The notes under the pieces were generated by a model. That model had not been told where the DNA came from. It saw only the letters and a list, made by a program, of their open reading frames with translations, and did not search any database. A program made the position numbers and the translations under genes. A stretch of 22,969 bases of DNA from Hypsibius dujardini. Taxonomy: Eukaryota; Tardigrada; Eutardigrada; Parachela; Hypsibiidae. Position 1 is the stretch's first letter, and every line of letters starts with the position of its first letter. Where the stretch lies: NCBI GenBank assembly GCA_001579985.1, contig LRSR01006412.1, forward strand, positions 1-22,969. Direction: 5' to 3'. This document shows, piece by piece, positions 9,321 through 18,700 of this stretch.

Positions 9321-9905
9321 TCTGACAGAATTGGATTCCGAATGGCGAGAAAATTGACTTCAGCACTTGGGAAAATGCACCAGCAGTCCACCATGCTGGT
9401 GCATGGCTGGATTGATTGATTGATCAGACACTCCATATTGATCTACGTCTGTACTTTGACTGTTGCGGTCTTTCACCACGGCATGACTACTGTATGAGTC
9501 ATCTCATCAGTAGATTAGTACCAGACCGGGCAAATTCGCGTAGACTTTAGCAGTTTTAAGAGTGAATTTCGAGCAATAACTTAAGTGCATACGTGCGTCC
9601 TCTACGGACCTCGAATAGAATAATCAAGCCTGGTAAAAATAATCATCTCCGCACGGTACGTGAAATCTCGATTCTGCCTCGCGTTAACTAAAAAATAAAA
9701 ACGACGAAATGATTCAATTGTCGCCAGGGAACAAAATCAACAACACCAGTGGACACTGGACAGAGATCAATAAATCACTGTTGGCTGGCTCGACGTCTTT
9801 GCATCGACTCCTGTCAGGAAAAACATGTGAGAGGAAAAAGTGTGATGGGCTATGGTTCAGTTCCATTCAGTTCAGTTCAATGAATGATCGCATGGGAAGT
9901 GTTGA
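9321..9905. other. Convergent intergenic region XTBD/APH-1
   Basis: About 585 nt without a supportable gene. It contains a short (GATT)n tract near 9411-9423 and AATAAA at 9694 and near 9768 on the plus strand. Both gene 3' ends lie here. Confidence 0.6.
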
Positions 9906-11852
9906 TCACGTAGAGACGGCCGTGTTTGCGAATTCACCGCGTGGGGGACCGTTTAACTGGTCGGCTGGCTTCATGGTGAACCAAGCTCGCCAGCGGCGAA
10001 CAGATCCGCCGGAAATCACGAACGCAGTAGCTCCTACGGCAAGTAGGACCAATGTGACGGGCACTAGACTGGCCACGTACAGCTTCTGTGCGTTCAGGAG
10101 GGTCTGCAAAAAAATGTTTCGCCATCGGAAGAGCTATTCTACAGACATTGAGACAGAAGGACGCCAGACCGACACCCATAAAGACAGACGGAACGGAAGA
10201 TAATGACACGGAGGGGCACACAGACAAAAGAAATATTTACAGGCAAACATACGACATTTTGACAGATAGAAAGACAGACAAACAGACAGACAAAAGAAGC
10301 ATGAACAGAGATACAGACAGAGATACAGACAGACATACAGACAGACAGACAGACAGACATACAGGCAGACATATAGGCAGATAGATAGACGGAGGCAGAG
10401 GTAAATAGATAGACCGATCGAAACAGCCAGCTAGACGGAAGATTGCATATGCATCGACAGATAGATGGAACGATCGAAGGGTCGATAGGAACAAGGACAT
10501 ACATATCAGTGGACACAAAGGACTCGAGATAATAACAAAGAAACATAGGAATACCGAATATCGAGACAGAAAGGGGTCGGAAGTTAAGACAGGCCGGTAA
10601 AAGCCTAGAGAAACAAGAAGTACGAACCAGGCAGGACACCGTGAGATGCGAGATCACGACGACGGCAATGAGGTGGTATTTCCTCGCATCGCAGCCGTAG
10701 AAGAAGATGACACTCCAAAACGTGTGCAGAAAAACGAAGCACAGCGTCAGGTACGCTGTAACGCCGCAACAGTCAATTAGATCAGCAGTTCTATCGACGA
10801 AATCTCACAGGCTGCTTTCATTATCTGGTTGTACCGGATGTGAAAAAGAAGTTGTGCTCCCCGGAGCTACGCAGTCCGATGGTGCCGGGTCCGATCATGT
10901 CAGCCAGGACGTTGATCAGTGCGAATGCTCCGCTGATTAGTCCGTACCCGAATCCAGACACTAAATATAACGAAAAGATACACATTTTACAGAATTCCGC
11001 TGAAATTCTTATATCGGTAGGGTGGAATAGCAAAGCGTGGAGGAGGCTTGGTCCACTGTCCACTCACTCACCCAACGCGAGAACGTGGCGAGCTTTTGCC
11101 TGATTATGATCTTTGTACATCTCATCCTCACTGATCATTTGCAATCCCTTTTCGGCCTTCCTGGAAGAAACAAAAGCGACCGTAGAGAAATTAAAGTCGT
11201 GTTAAAAACGACAAATAAAACGATTCTCAACCGATCAATCAATCAATCAATCAATCAACTCGTTCTAGTAAGCTACGCATCTCCGTTCAATCCAATGAGT
11301 CAATCAACCGCCTAGATCTTCAATGAATCGAGCAATCAATCAATCAATCAATCAATCGATCAATTAATTAATCAATCGGCATATCGAACACTTGAACTTG
11401 ATTCTTTAATTGCACACAAAAAGCAATCAGATTCCGTTTCATAATCACCAGATACACCAACAACAAACACCCAGGACAATTTTAAAGCTCAAATTAACCT
11501 CATAGTCTTGTAGAAACCGAAACGAAATAGCTCTTGCAACAGCACGGAGAAGACCAGACCGAACGCCAGCTGTTTCTGCAAGGGCACCACGGCTAGCCAT
11601 AATCCCGAGGAGAGGAGCAGGGAGAGGAGCCAAAAAAATCCCCTGCAACAATGAATCAATATGCGTTCAGGAGTAAAATCGGACTAAATTCTGGTACTGG
11701 AGAAACGTGAAGAGAGGAAAACGTGAAGAGAGAACTTACGATGCAATGAGGATGATAACTCGGATGGGATCGCGGGCAATGACGACGGCGAAGAATGACG
11801 CAGCCGGTCCGAAGGCTGCCAGGGCACACCCGAAGAAGCCCAAAAGAGTCAT
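9906..11852 (-). CDS. APH1: APH-1, gamma-secretase subunit
   Basis: Six phase-consistent exons: 11740-11852, 11499-11642, 11072-11160, 10835-10960, 10628-10755 and 9906-10103. They give 265 residues, the same length as human APH1A. This is the seven-pass scaffold subunit of gamma-secretase, the intramembrane protease that cuts Notch and APP. Evidence: the N terminus MTLLGFFGCALAAFGPA with P-I-R-V-I-I-L; the TM4 GxxxGxxxG motif at G118/G122/G126 within SGFGYGLISGAF; DMIGPGTIGL; and the two conserved membrane histidines, in FLHTFW (about 168) and ISHLT (about 194). Seven hydrophobic stretches are visible. Exon 6 contains the last membrane helix (VISGGSVRRW) and a short polar tail. Introns 2 and 5 carry tetranucleotide tracts. 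It faces BLOC1S1 head to head. Confidence 0.93.
10240..10392. repeat. (CAGA)n tract in APH-1 intron 5
   Basis: CAGACAGA and CATACAGACAGA units within the 524-nt intron 10104-10627. On the sense strand it is TGTC. Confidence 0.9.
11235..11376. repeat. Two (CAAT)n blocks in APH-1 intron 2
   Basis: CAATCAAT blocks at about 11235-11256 and 11333-11376, separated by unique sequence. Confidence 0.85.
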
Positions 11853-12323
11853 TCTAAAAGGGAAGAGGTGATAATCGAAATGATGACTTTCAGTTATCGT
11901 TAAACTTGGCGAAACAAAATGGCCCAAATATGCTAAAGAAATAACAACAATCCGACCTTTTCCACTTGTTCGTGCACAATGTTCCATTGTCCGCATCGTT
12001 CGCTCTGTTTGTGTCAATTATTCCCTGTTCGGATTCTGTTCGAATGTTTTCCTGCTTTGTTCCAAATGTTGGACTTGTCGTTCGCTCTACTTTTGCAGTT
12101 GTTCGCATTACTTTTGCACTTGTTCGCATTACTTCTTCCACTTGTTCGCATTACTTTTCCACTTGTTCGCATTACTTTTCCAATTTGTTTCTTTTTTACT
12201 TCTCCTTTTTCCATCCTTTATTTTCGTTTCTCCCCCTCTCAGTCTCGACTCTCGAGCTCCATTCCAGAGGATTCCGCAGGAGCGGTTTAAGGTTTCTTAT
12301 TCAGAATCCGTGTAGTTTTCGCC
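11853..12323. promoter_or_regulatory. Bidirectional spacer between APH-1 and BLOC1S1 genes
   Basis: 471 nt between divergent start codons. At 12098-12180 four near-identical units of about 20 nt (CTTGTTCGCATTACTTTT) stand in tandem. Upstream, from 11966, more degraded TTGTTCG/CTGTTCG copies extend the array to about 215 nt. The array ends about 140 nt before the BLOC1S1 start. The same core occurs in the NMRK/XTBD spacer. Confidence 0.65.
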
Positions 12324-13147
12324 ATGTTGAGTAACATCATTCGGGATCATCAAGCGCGGCAGAAGTATCACAAGGAAATTTCAGGCAGGTTTTTTTTGAT
12401 TTTTAAATATTTTTTCCACTCATGAAAAACAACTATTATTTTCTGTTTTTTTTTTTCAGAACGCAAAAGGAAAGATGCCATGGATGTAGCCGACCACCTG
12501 ACCAAAGTGCTTGTTACGAGTTTGAACACATCGTAAGCCAAAACAAATTCTGTGGAGAATGAATTGTTTTTTAAATCAACCAATCAATCCGATGTGGGTG
12601 CTACTTTTACAAAAGAGTCGGCGATAGATTGATTGATTAAGTAGTTCGAGTTATTTTTTAAATCAACAGTCAAACAAAAGTCTTAACTGCCAAAATCGTT
12701 GTTAAAATCAGGTTTCAGGATATTGACATTTCACTTTAATTGCCGGAATATATGGCGTTTTCTTTTAAATATATTTTGTCATTAAAATAAGCTACTACGA
12801 ATTAAAATTTAAGAAACACTGAGGTGGTTAACATTACTCGTAATAATTTCAGGGTGGCGCAGGCGTACGTCAACCAGCGTCGGATCGATGCGGAAGCCAA
12901 AGCACTGCAAGTCCGCGTCAACCGTTTCACCCAACAAACTCAACAGTGGCTGCAAATCGCTGATCAGTTCAACGGCGCCCTCAAGGAGTTGGGCGACGTG
13001 GAGAACTGGTCGAAGAGCGTGGAGCGCGACATGCGGATCGTCAACGACACCCTCCAAGCGGCATATGAACTCCACAATCGGACGGTCAAGCTGAAGCTTA
13101 ACCAAGTAGCCCCGCCCCCGGACCCCAAACCCGATACCGGAAAGTGA
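12324..13147 (+). CDS. BLOC1S1: BLOC1S1 (BLOS1/GCN5L1)
   Basis: Exons 12324-12384, 12460-12532 and 12853-13147 give 142 residues (human isoform 125). This is a small coiled-coil subunit of BLOC-1 and BORC, used in lysosome-related organelle biogenesis and lysosome positioning. The family is also linked to mitochondrial protein acetylation. Evidence: M-L-S-N-I-I-R-D-H-Q-A-R-Q at the N terminus, then VAQAYVNQRRIDAEAKALQV, Q-Q-T-Q-Q-W, LKELGDVENWSKSVERDMR: the whole protein collinear with the vertebrate one. A Pro-rich tail of about 17 residues is extra. The exon 1 end is unusual: keeping frame and family length requires a GC donor (TCAG|GCAGGT). A GT donor four bases on would work only with an AAAAG acceptor nine bases beyond the good TTTTTTCAG. 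Confidence 0.93.
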
Positions 13148-13529
13148 ATTTCCAGACCTCCTCAAGCATTCTTACAGTAGCTGTTCTTGGGATTTTGTTC
13201 TTTCTCTAGTTTTATTTCATTCCTTCCCCTATGGGGTCATTTTATTAGAGTACGTGTATGAGGCAAGGGCAGTGGAATGGAATCACAACTTCCACACAGG
13301 TTTTGGCTACCACCAGGGTCATAAGCGTGAAATGATTGGATAATTGGAAAAAGCTCCCTATAGATGGCGCTGGCTACGCAGTGACTCATCTGTTCAGTAG
13401 CCCATTCCAGGGCCCTTCCCTCATACTAATAGCGCGTAACGCACAGGGTGAAAGGTACATTCGCGTCACGGCAGCCAATCAGCAACCGCTAACAACTAGC
13501 ACAGAAGAACCGATGAATTTTCAGTGAAT
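13148..13529. other. Convergent 3' region BLOC1S1/PRMT with dispersed repeat copy 2
   Basis: No gene is supported. 13334-13424 is the plus-strand copy of the dispersed repeat seen inverted at 5655-5795. TTTATT at 13211 and 13241 gives AATAAA on the minus strand, a candidate poly(A) signal for the PRMT gene. Confidence 0.6.
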
Positions 13530-14015
13530 TTACATGAGATAAAATGTGCGAGTCCGTGGGGCAGCAGACTTCTTTTTCCATGTTACCGTCCACTGAATGG
13601 TCACCGTCCAGAAACGCGGCAACTCACCGATGCAGTTCATCCGAATGCGGCCGTTAATGACGGTGTCGCGCCAGACCTCAAATTCCTCGCCCGCTGGCAG
13701 GCAGCACACCGTCTGCTGCCAGTGAGTCGGCGGCGACTCCGGGCTGGTGGAGAACTTCCACGAGTGCGGTAGATTGAAGAGCACGTCGAAGAACAGCACA
13801 AAGCTCCGGAAGATGCCGTGGCCGTCGCAAGTGAGGGTGAACTCGCTGTCCACGTTAACCTCGTCGTGCTGGATGGTGTACATGTCGACCACCTGTCAAT
13901 CAGGGAAACGGTTACGAAGATACTAGAAAACATGATAGTTAGACAGGTACGGGGGGAGATAAGACAGGCAGAAAGAAAGGCAGACGGACAAACAACAGGC
14001 AAGGAGAAAAACTGA

Positions 14016-14075
<60 letters not shown>

Positions 14076-15925
14076 GCTGAAAGACACATAGACAGACACA
14101 AAGGATTTCGAGATACACGTACTTATACTTATCCGGCGGAAGTAAGACTATCAAACGTACTTTCACGACCGCCCCGTTGGTCAGGAGTTGATTCGGGACC
14201 AACAGCGTGTTCAGGGCGAAGCAATCACCAGCAGCTGATAAAAAGGATAGATCAACTGAATCCGCAGCGCCAATATTTTCTTCGGCATCCACAACTGTCG
14301 GGATAAAAAATATCATCCAATAATAAAATGGTACAAGAATCACGATTTCAACGATAAAACCCAATGATTCATGAACTTTTAACGCGTAAACATCCAGGTA
14401 GTCAAAACGGCAAATAGCACGGATCGCTGGCGCTAGATGTTGAAAAAGGTAAGACCATACTAATACAGATAGACAAAGATAACCATAGGAAACCAACTAA
14501 TAAACAAACAAACAGACCGACACGCCGATAGACAGACAAACAGACAGACACGCCGATAGACAAACAAACAAACAGATGAACAAGCAGGCAGACAAATAGG
14601 CAAGGAAACGGATCACCCAGGGAGATGCCAGACAGACTAAGAGATAAGTCCAAGTCCAACCTTTGGCATCGAAAGGACGTTCCCGTGTGCAAGACGAGCC
14701 GACCACCCGCAGCTTCATCATGTCCGGCAGCATAAACCCGCCGTCCCTCAGGAATTGCTGGCGTGCCGTGATAACCGTGCCCAGAACGGATTCGTTGAAG
14801 AGCGCGTAGCCCATCCACTCGGAGACGATGACGTCGACCTTCTTCACATCGTCCGGCAAAACTTTAATCGCTTCAATTTTGTCGCGAACCACCTTGATCC
14901 TGTCCCCCAGACCGCAGCTTTTGACCAACAGCTCAGCGCCCTTGGCGATGGCGGATGCATCCACGGCGAAAACCTTCTTTGCCCCGCCTTCCTTGACCGC
15001 AAAGATGGATAAAACGCCAGTGCCCGTTCCTACGTCGAGAACGATCTTGTCCTTGAAGATGCTCGGATTTAATCCGATCGCGCTCAGATAGGAGCCTGAA
15101 ACAAATTAAATAAAAGTCTAAAGTAGTGTTCTGTTTGAATTTAACTAAAAAATAACTTAAAGGTCAATTTAAATATGTCAATTTAAATAAAAATAAATAA
15201 ACAGGAGTTATTACAAGAATAAAATATGCTAAACAAAATATCGAAATATATTTATTTACAGTAAAATTTGGGAATTCAAATAAACTTCTTTCAAACATAA
15301 ATTTGCACTTCGTGACTATTAAATAAAATATATATTATTTGAAATTAATTGGCATTTTCAAACCATTTTAAAACATATTTTAAAATTTAAAATATAAAGT
15401 CAGCCAAGAAGTCACGAGAAGTGACTAAATTGCTTGAAAACCCGTCATTGATTGATGGATTGGGTGATTGCATGTGAATGATGATTTAATCGTCTCATTG
15501 ATTGATGGATTGGGTGATTGCATGTGAATGATCATTTAATCGTCTCATTGATTGATGGATTGGGTGATTGCATGTGAATGATCATTTAATCGTCTCATTG
15601 ATTGATGGATTACGATCGTCAAATTCGACCCTCATGCAATCAACCAATCAATCAATCGTTACCACATCACACAAAATCCCCTCCTACCTGTTCGAATGGT
15701 ATCATTGATCATGGTACGGTGGATATCCAGCCGTTCGTAGCATTTGTAGTACCAAACGTGACTCGGCTGATGCTTGTCTAACCCGATGATCCCCACCATG
15801 TCGATGCGGTCCTTAAACTGTGCGGTCTGAATAGCTTTGCTGGTCTTCCTCGTGTCCAGTGTGAATTTTGGGCGGAACTTCCGGTCTTTCGCGGTTGTGA
15901 TGAGCCCGACTGCCGTTTCTGACAT
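13530..15925 (-). CDS. Type I protein arginine methyltransferase (PRMT1/6-like)
   Basis: Five phase-consistent exons: 15688-15925, 14661-15095, 14361-14432, 14161-14234 and 13530-13892. They give 393 residues. The enzyme would transfer methyl groups from SAM to arginines of histone or RNA-binding proteins. Evidence: helix alphaX motif YYKCYERLDIHRTMINDTIR at 59-78; motif I VLDVGTGTGVLSIFA at 98-112; double-E loop SEWMGYALFNES at 171-182 with Glu172 and Glu181; THW loop at 329-331 in FSTSPESPPTHWQQTV. The acidic residue after beta2 that binds the SAM ribose is Asp125 (FAVDASAI), where PRMT1/6 have Glu. Exon 3 was assigned because its 24 codons restore the exact PRMT1 spacing, although its donor GTTTTA and the exon 2 donor GTTGGA are weak. 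An N-terminal extension of about 58 residues precedes the core. The subfamily is unsettled. Confidence 0.88.
14018..14095. repeat. (CAGA)n tract in PRMT intron 4
   Basis: CAGACAGA array in the intron 13893-14160. Sense strand TGTC. Confidence 0.9.
14515..14605. repeat. Imperfect (CAGA/CAAA)n tract in PRMT intron 2
   Basis: CAGACAGA with a CACGCCGATAGACAAACA phrase repeated. Sense strand TGTC/TGTT. Inside the intron 14433-14660. Confidence 0.85.
15446..15610. repeat. 50-bp minisatellite in PRMT intron 1
   Basis: Units starting CATTGATTGATGGATTGGGT at 15446, 15496, 15546 and 15596 (the last truncated). Copies differ by about one base. Each unit begins with the ATTG tetranucleotide, as if grown from a (CAAT)n tract. 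A plain CAAT run follows at about 15640-15657. Confidence 0.92.
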
Positions 15926-16163
15926 TTTATTTTAAAGGCACGAAAAATTGGATGACTGCAAAAAAATAATATTGTCCGATAATTAATTAATACAAAAAGA
16001 AGCTTGGAGTTTTTGATTTTAAAAGAATGAAGAATTTAGGAAGAAAAACAAATTCAGCTAAAGTTGAAGTTAAAACAGTACTGGTGTCTACAGGGAAAAG
16101 ATAAAATCATCTAATTAAATTCCAGCCTGATAATTGTGCATTCTCCTTTAACAAACTGTCTGC

Positions 16164-16305
16164 ACAGGGAAACTTCACCTGCTCATGGTGTAAGCCTACC
16201 GTGTCATTAAGCGCTCTCACCGCCGGTTGCGTCGACAGGGAGACTTGCCTTGCTCAAGCTGCAAATGCTACGTGTGATTAGGCGCTCTCCCCACGCCGTC
16301 TGCAT
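16164..16305. repeat. Diverged 71-bp tandem duplication
   Basis: Copies start at the two ACAGGGA motifs (16164 and 16235) and share GCGCTCTC at 16211 and 16282, an exact 71-nt period. They are about 70% alike. Short potential hairpins can be drawn, but no tRNA B box or known snRNA signature is seen. They may be promoter modules or small RNAs. Confidence 0.6.
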
Positions 16306-16420
16306 TTGACACACGTGCTCGCTCTTCACTTTTGCGGCGTGCTGAAAATACCATCAGAATTTTGTGTGCTCCGGGTTCGCCACATTTTCATCCCAGAAGT
16401 TAGCCTTCTTCTCCCACACC

Positions 16421-16432
16421 GCCATCTTTTTC
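16421..16432 (+). promoter_or_regulatory. TCT/TOP-type initiator of the ribosomal protein gene
   Basis: CCATCTTTTTCG, about 30 nt before the ATG, matches the pyrimidine-tract initiator (YC+1TTTY) typical of animal ribosomal-protein promoters. An earlier CTTCTTCTCCC at about 16405 is a second candidate. The start site would make a short 5' TOP leader. Confidence 0.5.
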
Positions 16433-16457
16433 GACCGAACCTTCGAAACTCGGAACG

Positions 16458-18700
16458 ATGAAGGCCTCCGGCGATGTAAGTGGTCGAGCGTGGGGCGAAC
16501 TTTTTCCCAGGCAAATCCGCATGGACCTCCGATTTTTAATGGAGATCCTTGAGCGAAATTCCGCACCAGTGCGTGTAGATTTGCCGTCTTCCTCGGCTCA
16601 TTTTACTTCCTTGCTGGTGCCAGAGCATACCGTTAGACAGCTTGTCGCATCCTCCATTGATCTCCATAAGTGGCGCGATTGAACTTCAAGGTGTTTCAAT
16701 TTTAATTGTTAATGGGATTTCTTTTTGCAGTTGAAGGAGTACAAGGTGATCGGCAGGAAGCACCCCACCGCGGAGGTGCCCAACCCGGCGCTCTACCGGA
16801 TGCGGATCTTCGCGCCGGATCGCGTGGTGGCAAAGTCGCGGTTCTGGTACTTTGCCAGTCAGTTGAAGAAGCTGAAGAAGGCCGCGGGAGAGATCGTCGC
16901 CTGTGAGGAGGTGAGTAATGTGGAGATCTGTTCTTGCTTTCGCGAATGTTGCCCGTCCCACTTTTAACGTTTAAGGACAGTTGGGGATCGTTATATTTAA
17001 TCTCAGATGAAAATGGGATGGAACTGTAAATGAAAGCGTAATATTTCGATTTCGAAATTATCAAGCTGCTTAGTGTCGTTCATCAATTGACTGATTCATC
17101 GATTGACTGATTTATTGATTGACTGATTCATTGATTGACTGATTTATTGATTGACTGATTTATTGATTGACTGATTTATTGATTGACTGATTCATTGATT
17201 GCCTGATTCATTGATTGCCTGTTTTTTGAAGCCATAAACTCCTGTTTTGTTCGAATCCGTGTGGTGCCGGGGTGTTAGGTTGTTTTAATGCACTTGTTTT
17301 CGTTTATTCATACGAAATTTTAAATTTTGATGTTGCGGTTTTCAATGCCTCACTTCATTGGTTATCGATTGATTGGCTGATTTGATACCGCTCAAGTGCT
17401 GAGAAAGCTTGTTTTAGAAATCCACACCCTTATCAATCGTTCATTTAGCATTCAATAACCGCAATTTTTACTTGCGAAGGTAGATCTTGAAACCAATGTT
17501 GTAAAAGATTTGTTTTTTTGTCTTCCTGAAATTGTTGGAATACAGGAAACACTGCGTGAAAGGGGCGATTGATCGATTGATTGATTGATTGATTTGAGTA
17601 ATTCCGTCGTTCTTCGTGCACCAGTGCGTGTAGATTTGCCATTCTCCGTTGGCTTATTTTACTTCCTTGCTGGTGCCAGATTATACTGTTAGACAGCTTG
17701 TCGCATCCTCCATTGATTATTTTAAGTGGCAGGATTGAACTTCAAGGTGTCTCAATTAAAGTGATGTCTGTCTTTGTTGAAATCCAAGTTCTAAATTTGT
17801 TCGCAATCAAGTAGTTTGTCTGTAATCTTCCCACAGGTTGCCAACCGGAAGCCGACCAAGATCCGAAACATTGGTATCTGGCTGCGTTATGATTCTCGGT
17901 CCGGCACCCATAACATGTACCGGTAAGGATTTCTCGTTCTCGCCTTTGCAAACTGTTGATAAAGCATATTTTTTACCGTTTTTGATTGATTTTGTAGAGA
18001 GTATCGCGATGTGACCACACCCGGAGCGGTTACTCAATGCTGTAAGTGGAACCCTGCACAGTTGCCGTGTCTGCTTTTACGGTTTTTGAAAAACATTTCC
18101 CTGATTCTTTCCGCCCTCCCTTAGATCGTGATATGGGAGCCCGTCATCGAGCTCGTGCCCATTCGATTCAGATCATCCGGGTGCAGGAGATCACAGCCGA
18201 GAAGTGCCGTCGGCCTCAAATCAAGCAATTTCACGTACGTTCTTTTTGCCACGCACTTGAAAACTACGTTTGAAACTGTCTGTCTGCCTGATAACTTTTT
18301 CATCGTCTGGCTATTTATATTTTGTCTTTTGCCTGCCTGATAGCTTCTCCATCTGCCAGCTTCTCTGTCTTTCCCTTCGACTGTCCGACTGTGGTCTTGT
18401 CTGTCTGATAGCTTGCCTGTCTTTCCATTGGACTGTCTCTTTGTTTGTTGGTCTGTCTGTCTGTCTGTCTGTCAGGCAGGCAGGCAGGCAATATTAGATC
18501 TTCCCGACTGTTTTTTTGTCTGAACTTGATCTGTGTCTTTCAGTTGGATTGATGGAGTTACATACTGTATTTAAAGCTGTTTGTTGGGGTTCTGTTTGCA
18601 GGATGCGAATATCAAGTTCCCTCTGCCCCATCGTGTGACGACTGATTTGCACCATCCCCGTTTCACAACTCGCCGACCCAAGACCCACTTTTCTTCGTAG
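16458..18700 (+). CDS. RPL18A: Ribosomal protein eL20 (RPL18A)
   Basis: Six phase-consistent exons: 16458-16475, 16731-16910, 17837-17922, 17998-18041, 18125-18234 and 18602-18700. They give 178 residues (human 176). This is a 60S large-subunit protein. The match runs end to end: MKASG start, [57 protein letters not shown], and the KFPLPHRV tail. The first exon is only six codons, as is common in ribosomal-protein genes. Introns 1 and 2 each hold an H/ACA-like snoRNA copy. Intron 2 also holds a (TGAT)n tract, and intron 5 a (GTCT)n tract. AATAAA at 18809-18814 is the likely polyadenylation signal. Confidence 0.97.
16563..16700 (+). ncRNA. Putative intronic H/ACA snoRNA, copy 1
   Basis: Lies in RPL18A intron 1, ending about 30 nt before the 3' splice site. 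5' hairpin: GCACCAG pairs with CUGGUGC, GUAGA with UUUUAC, and GCCG with CGGC near the loop, leaving a two-sided pocket. The H box AGAGCA (ANANNA) follows directly. 3' hairpin: AUACC pairs with GGUGU at the base and CCAUU with AAGUGG at the tip. A second copy sits in intron 2 with compensatory changes. A canonical ACA box is not seen after the second hairpin (the tail reads UUCAAU), which is the main weakness. Human RPL18A also hosts an H/ACA snoRNA (SNORA68). Homology to it is untested. Confidence 0.72.
17085..17222. repeat. 16-bp (TGATTGAC TGATTCAT)n array in RPL18A intron 2
   Basis: Alternating ATTGATTGACTG and ATTCATTG/TTTATTG units with a 16-nt period over about 135 nt. Confidence 0.9.
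17618..17757 (+). ncRNA. Putative intronic H/ACA snoRNA, copy 2
   Basis: Paralogue of 16563-16700, in RPL18A intron 2, ending about 80 nt before the 3' splice site. The 5' stem GCACCAG/CUGGUGC and the pocket strands (UGCGUG, CUUCCUUG) are identical. The apical stem changes from GCCG/CGGC to GCCA/UGGC, a compensatory swap. H box AGATTA again fits ANANNA. The 3' hairpin keeps AUACU/GGUGU at the base and gains AUCCU/AGGAU pairing around the same CCAUU/AAGUGG tip, with a different loop. The tail reads CUCAAU, so the ACA box is again not canonical. Confidence 0.72.
18446..18492. repeat. (GTCT)n then (CAGG)n tract in RPL18A intron 5
   Basis: GTCT units run straight into CAGG units, making a small imperfect palindrome. 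The preceding 180 nt are degenerate CTGTCTGCCTGATAGCTT-like units. Confidence 0.85.

Larger units (their letters stand above)
15926..16457. promoter_or_regulatory. Bidirectional spacer between PRMT and RPL18A genes
   Basis: 532 nt between divergent start codons. It contains a diverged 71-bp tandem duplication (16164-16305) and, near the RPL18A side, pyrimidine-rich initiator sequence. It lacks the TTGTTCGCA array of the other two divergent spacers. Confidence 0.6.

Noticed and set aside
9709-10203. 164-codon plus-strand open frame
   Set aside because: Overlaps the last APH-1 exon on the opposite strand and ends in a CAGA-type tract.
8306-12323. Duplication of a whole promoter because both divergent spacers are 471 nt
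   Set aside because: Outside the TTGTTCGCA core the two spacers show no visible similarity and the flanking genes are unrelated; the equal length is probably chance.
15446-15610. CRISPR-like regular repeats
   Set aside because: The units are contiguous tandem copies without unique spacers, in an animal intron.
16164-16305. Pair of tRNA genes (71-nt units)
   Set aside because: Neither strand shows a B box (GGTTCGANNCC-like) or a cloverleaf; length alone is not enough.
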